From positions 1 through 11,445 of the forward strand of contig NWUY0300032884.1 of NCBI GenBank assembly GCA_004151065.3: a stretch of 11,445 bases of DNA, read 5' to 3'. Under the pieces are notes generated by a model, which was given only the letters and a program-made list of their open reading frames with translations, was not told where the DNA came from and did not search any database. Shown in pieces: positions 8,538 through 11,445 of the stretch; within the stretch, counting starts at the first letter, position 1; each line of letters opens with the position of its first letter. Made by a program: the position numbers and the translations under genes. This stretch comes from Larix sibirica. Taxonomy: Eukaryota > Streptophyta > Pinopsida > Pinales > Pinaceae.

Positions 8538-8686
8538 CCCATCTCCCATCTCCTATCTACCACTTGCGCCTTCACATCCATTCGCCCTCTCCTCAACCCA
8601 CCCACTCCTCCTCTACGCCACTACCCCCATACAACCTGCGCGCTCCCATCTCCCATCTCCTCAACCCATCTACTCCTCCTCTACGC
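8538..8686. repeat. Internal direct repeats of the C/T-rich block
   Basis: CCCATCTCCCATCTCC occurs exactly at 8538-8553 and 8645-8660. A 31-base unit at 8588-8618 recurs at 8656-8686 with two mismatches and shares CTACTCCTCCTCTACGC-like ends. The block grew at least partly by local duplication. Confidence 0.75.
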
Positions 8687-9286
8687 AGATACCCCATCTT
8701 CTTCGCTCCACTCTGCGCTCCTCCATTTTCTGCACCCTCACGTCCATGTTCTCCTCTCCTTCCTCTTATCAACCTTTAAACCCACACTCCTCCATTCTCG
8801 CCAACCCCCCCTCCATTCGCAGATCCCTTCTACGTGCGTGCTATCGCCTCTCCTTCTCACCTACACTTCTCTCCCGCCCTACCACTAATTCCTCTCTTAC
8901 ATTTCCTCTTGCCTTTCCACTCGAACTCACGATATTCCTTCGCACATCCCTTCAATGTTCCACACAGACCTCCGTTCATCCACCCTCACCTCGCCATCTC
9001 TCTCCCGCCTTACGCCACCGCCCTATCGGCTACACGCCATCCCTTAAACAACCACCGGATGCTCACTCCACACGCCACCACCTTCTTCTCCACTCCCATA
9101 CGTACACCTCCATAGGCCCACACACCATTCTGCGCAGCGGCCATTCCCTCTCACACCCTCTCCATCCTCCTCGCTCACTAATCCATAGCCTCTCCCTTCT
9201 CGATGCAATCCCATCGCATGGTCTACCCATCCGCCACCTCCCTCCCTTCGTCCTCCAGGCCCACTTCTCCATTGCGCCACTCTACA

Positions 9287-9295
9287 AAACCCTAA
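9287..9295 (+). promoter_or_regulatory. Telo-box motif AAACCCTAA, + strand
   Basis: Lies at the exact right edge of the C/T-rich block. In plants this motif is common near transcription starts, often beside pyrimidine-rich DNA. No TATA box or coding start of quality is seen just downstream, so a promoter role is unproven. Confidence 0.3.
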
Positions 9296-9332
9296 TTCTT
9301 AAAAAAATAAATAAATTATTATATAAAAAAAA

Positions 9333-9392
9333 AACTATTAAAAATTATGTACCAATAATAATATTATTATTATCATTATCCTTTTAATAGTT
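9333..9392. repeat. AT-rich fold-back right of the C/T-rich block
   Basis: AACTATTAAAA at 9333-9343 and TTTTAATAGTT at 9382-9392 are exact 11-base reverse complements. Between them, 9354-9371 is an 18-base perfect palindrome built of AAT/ATT units. The whole 60 bases could extrude as a cruciform. I found no known MITE end sequence. Confidence 0.7.
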
Positions 9393-11253
9393 AATTGGCA
9401 ATAAAATTCCACGTCATTGGAAATGGCAATGTCATCAGCGGTGGACACATTTTTTTGAAGGAATGGAGAAAATAAATGAAAGCTAGAAAAAAAGTGAAGA
9501 AATATTTACACTTCTCGAAGAAATGATAAAAGACCATTTCAAACAAAAATGTGAAAAAGAAAGTGAAGAGGAAGAAGAAGCACTTACAACATCTAAATTC
9601 TCAAGCAAGGGAGAGTAGGAAGAAACATTAAATGATGAGATCGATCGAGGGTAGTTAAAAATTGCTCCTACACTTACGATAGAAGAAAAAAAAACATCAC
9701 TTACACTAACTCCTTACATTCCCCCTCACAGAAGGTCCGGGCCATCAGACACAAGGAAGGATAAGAACCGACGTTCCAAATGCAAGACTCAAAATGCGAT
9801 GACAAGTCATATGTATGTATATGTACAAGAAATTCGTTGCAGTTTCATACAAGGAATAGAAATAAGTCGCATAAATTGTCTAGTCTTTCTGGTTATAAAA
9901 GTGCTAAAAATGGCTAGTGAAACTCTAGTAGAAAGATAAATCATGAGCCATTCTAGGAACCCAAACCAAAACCAAGGACATGGTAAGGAAGATTATAGCA
10001 ATGATGAAGAAAATAAAGATAAAGAGGACATGCATGAAGATCAGAATGTGGAAGATCAAGATTGATATGCAAAAGAGGTTGTTGTGAATGGAAATAACGA
10101 AAACAAAGATACAAGTCAACAATTAATGAACCGGATTAAGTATTAGTTAAGAATAACAATAATGCAAACAAAGAGATAGATACGTCGAACATGAATGAGC
10201 ATGATGTTGATAACAATTGTAAAGAGGATGAAGATCTCCTACATTATAATGATGAATATAAAGATGATACCAATAACAATTGTGAAGAAGCAGAAAATGT
10301 AGATGAGTATCATGATGGAAATAAAGAAAATATTCCTAATCTCGATGATGAAAAACATGAAAACCTAGAAGATTCTCCGACTCATGAAGATATAGATGAT
10401 TTGCAGGTTGTCACAATTCAATGTGAACAATAATCACTAAAACTAAAGTATTCCAAGAAACAAATGGAGAAGATCACAAAGTCAACAATGTTTGCAGATC
10501 CATCGTTCTTCACCAAGGAAGCCAAAGGTCAGCCAAAGAATGGTGACATACCAGCGCATGAAAAAATATTAGGGATCAACATGACATAAGTTCATCATGT
10601 GAAAATATCAAATCAAAAATTCAGAAGGGGCAACTCATCCAAGTACCATATCGATGCCAAAATCACAGAAGTTGTAAAACTCATCATACCTATATCGAAG
10701 GTGAAAAGAATCAAAAGACCCTTATGAAGAAACCAAGAAATTCAGGAAATATAGTAATTAAAATAACAATGATGAAAATAGAATTAATGACCGCTTTGAT
10801 GTTAAAGATTTTAAACTAGAAAGGATTAAGGAGGAACATACAGACATTTTGCAAACCAATATTTGGATTCCTCAAGAAATGTCAAATTGTTCTCCTTACC
10901 ATGTGTCCTTGTTCAAAATTCTATCAAGTTGTGGTCAACAATGCAAATTCAAATTATCCGAAATGTGTCTTCCCTGCAAGCATCATTCTGAAATCATTGG
11001 CCGCATAGTCGTTACGTTCTTATATGCAAAATATTATGCATGCCATGCATTGAGAAATATGAATGGAAATGTGAACAATTTTTCAAGAATTAGTGAATAA
11101 CGAAAATATTTTTCGAGACAACAATTTATTTTTCAACATCAATCACACCTACGTGTTTGTCAAAGAAATTTTGCGAAACGTAGTACTCCTACTAAAGTTA
11201 AAACTAATCAAGCAATTACAAGGCTCAAGTCAAGCACTCTTTACACAAGCTCC

Positions 11254-11280
11254 GAGGACGAATCTTTTCAAGGCAAGATG
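11254..11280 (+). other. Possible retroelement polyprotein tail (EDESFQGKM)
   Basis: GAGGACGAATCTTTTCAAGG encodes EDESFQG in the frame of the large decayed ORF. Plant gypsy coding regions often end with an EDxSF-type tail next to the polypurine tract. If so, an LTR could begin a few bases later, near TGTAATATATC at about 11284. The window ends too soon to test this. Confidence 0.35.
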
Positions 11281-11284
11281 ACTT

Positions 11285-11309
11285 GTAATATATCTAAAAA
11301 GTATATTAC
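11285..11309. repeat. 8-bp inverted repeat GTAATATA / TATATTAC
   Basis: Exact reverse complements at 11285-11292 and 11302-11309 with a 9-base spacer, just after the putative polyprotein tail. AT-rich, so chance is possible. Confidence 0.45.
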
Positions 11310-11337
11310 CATGATTAATTTATTTATTATTTATTAG

Positions 11338-11445
11338 GTAGTTATTTATGGAGTAGTCTATTTATTCTACGTTTTCGACTTTATGGTGGGTTTTGATCGA
11401 AATATGGTAATTTTATTTTGGGTAAAATCCAAATTTCTATGTGTT
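11338..11445. other. Unassigned right end, possibly the start of an LTR
   Basis: AT-rich with no frame. No copy of this stretch is visible elsewhere in the window, so an LTR identity rests only on its position after the tail motif. Confidence 0.3.

Larger units (their letters stand above)
8538..9297. other. Strand-asymmetric C/T-rich block
   Basis: About 760 bases in which the + strand is dominated by C and T and almost lacks G. By direct count, 8881-8940 has 22 C and 3 G, and 9121-9180 has 30 C and 6 G. Both edges are abrupt against AT-rich flanks. The right edge ends in ACAAAACCCTAATTCTT, a telo-box-like motif. Frames are open on both strands (for example + 8746-9387 and - 9280-9044), but their Ser/Pro/His/Leu or Gly/Arg/Trp composition follows the base bias and shows no domain. 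It could be a captured GC-rich leader or first exon, or an internal part of an unrecognised transposon. No function is claimed. Confidence 0.75.
9391..11337 (+). pseudogene. Decayed reading frame of about 620 codons, family not recognised
   Basis: Three + strand segments form one likely ancestral frame: 9391-10143 (first good ATG 9463, MEKINES), about 10125-10725 in another frame, and 10705-11337 back in the first frame, so two indels compensate. Internal stops lie at 9484, 9616, 9652, 9937, 10063, 10431, 10587, 10759 and 11098. That is far fewer than I would expect from about 620 random codons at this base composition. The N-terminal part has an acidic helix region (EKESEEEEEALTTSKFSS) and TPYIPPHRRSGPS. 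The middle is Asn/Asp/Glu-rich (NNCEEAENVDEYHDGNKENI). Then come FADPSFFTKEAKGQPKNGD and KYHIDAKITEVVKLIIP. The last part has a Cys/His cluster at 10930-10986 and ends with SSEDESFQGKM. I know no family with this order. The tail resembles plant gypsy polyprotein ends, so it may be an extra retroelement frame. A captured host gene is the alternative. Confidence 0.5.

Noticed and set aside
9044-9280. Minus-strand frames rich in Gly, Arg and Trp
   Set aside because: Two overlapping frames are open at once, which is the mark of base bias rather than coding. No domain is visible.
8564-9387. Long open frames on the + strand of the C/T-rich block (8564-8779, 8746-9387, 8834-9115)
   Set aside because: They overlap in different frames, consist of Ser/Pro/Leu/His-rich low-complexity sequence imposed by base bias, and the longest runs on into A/T-rich DNA. 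Lack of purines alone removes stop codons.
9893-9900. TATAAAAG on the + strand
   Set aside because: It lies inside the large decayed reading frame and has no promoter context or gene start after it.
1-11445. CRISPR array, tRNA or rRNA gene, bacterial operon or phage region
   Set aside because: No regularly spaced direct repeats with unique spacers, no cloverleaf-type sequence seen, and the coding remnants are plant LTR-retrotransposon in type.

Overview
The window looks like nuclear DNA of a seed plant, most likely a dicot. It is very AT-rich and gene-poor, and it is filled with decayed Ty3/gypsy LTR-retrotransposon coding sequence. It also carries plant-type sequence signs: a TATAAAA box, telo-box AAACCCTAA motifs and GT/AG intron borders. 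I found no intact gene, no tRNA or rRNA gene, no CRISPR array and nothing prokaryotic. The species cannot be named from the sequence alone.

Layout, left to right. (1) 1-29 is an AT microsatellite and 30-560 is unassigned. (2) 561-1363 (+) is a decayed gypsy gag with stops and one frameshift. (3) About 1363-1960 (-) breaks that gag. It reads like the 5' end of a minus-strand transcription unit: TATA box, telo-box, a 193-base intron and a short second exon. It could be part of an LTR or captured host sequence. (4) 2593-4877 (-) is a second, different gag-like reading frame, about 700 codons long with only two frameshifts and no pol beside it. (5) 5000-5900 is non-coding. (6) 5904-6830 holds four separate tandem duplications, including a perfect 195-base one. 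(7) 7319-8506 (+) is a decayed gypsy reverse transcriptase plus RNase H; integrase is missing. (8) 8507-9392 is a strand-asymmetric C/T-rich block of about 760 bases with an inverted repeat at each border. (9) 9391-11337 (+) is a decayed reading frame of about 620 codons that I cannot name. It is Asn/Asp/Glu/Lys-rich, with a Cys/His cluster near its end and a retroelement-like acidic tail. (10) 11338-11445 is unassigned and may begin an LTR.

The simplest reading is nested retrotransposon decay. The plus-strand gag and RT may be parts of one old element pushed apart by later insertions, including the minus-strand gag element. At least three premature stops fall where I expect Gln, Trp or Arg in the family, which fits C-to-T decay of methylated, silenced DNA.

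Nothing here is a clearly new working system. The least explained pieces are the unnamed frame at 9391-11337, the gag-only minus-strand element, the C/T-rich block and the cluster of tandem duplications. Family assignments come from remembered protein patterns; no database search was run.
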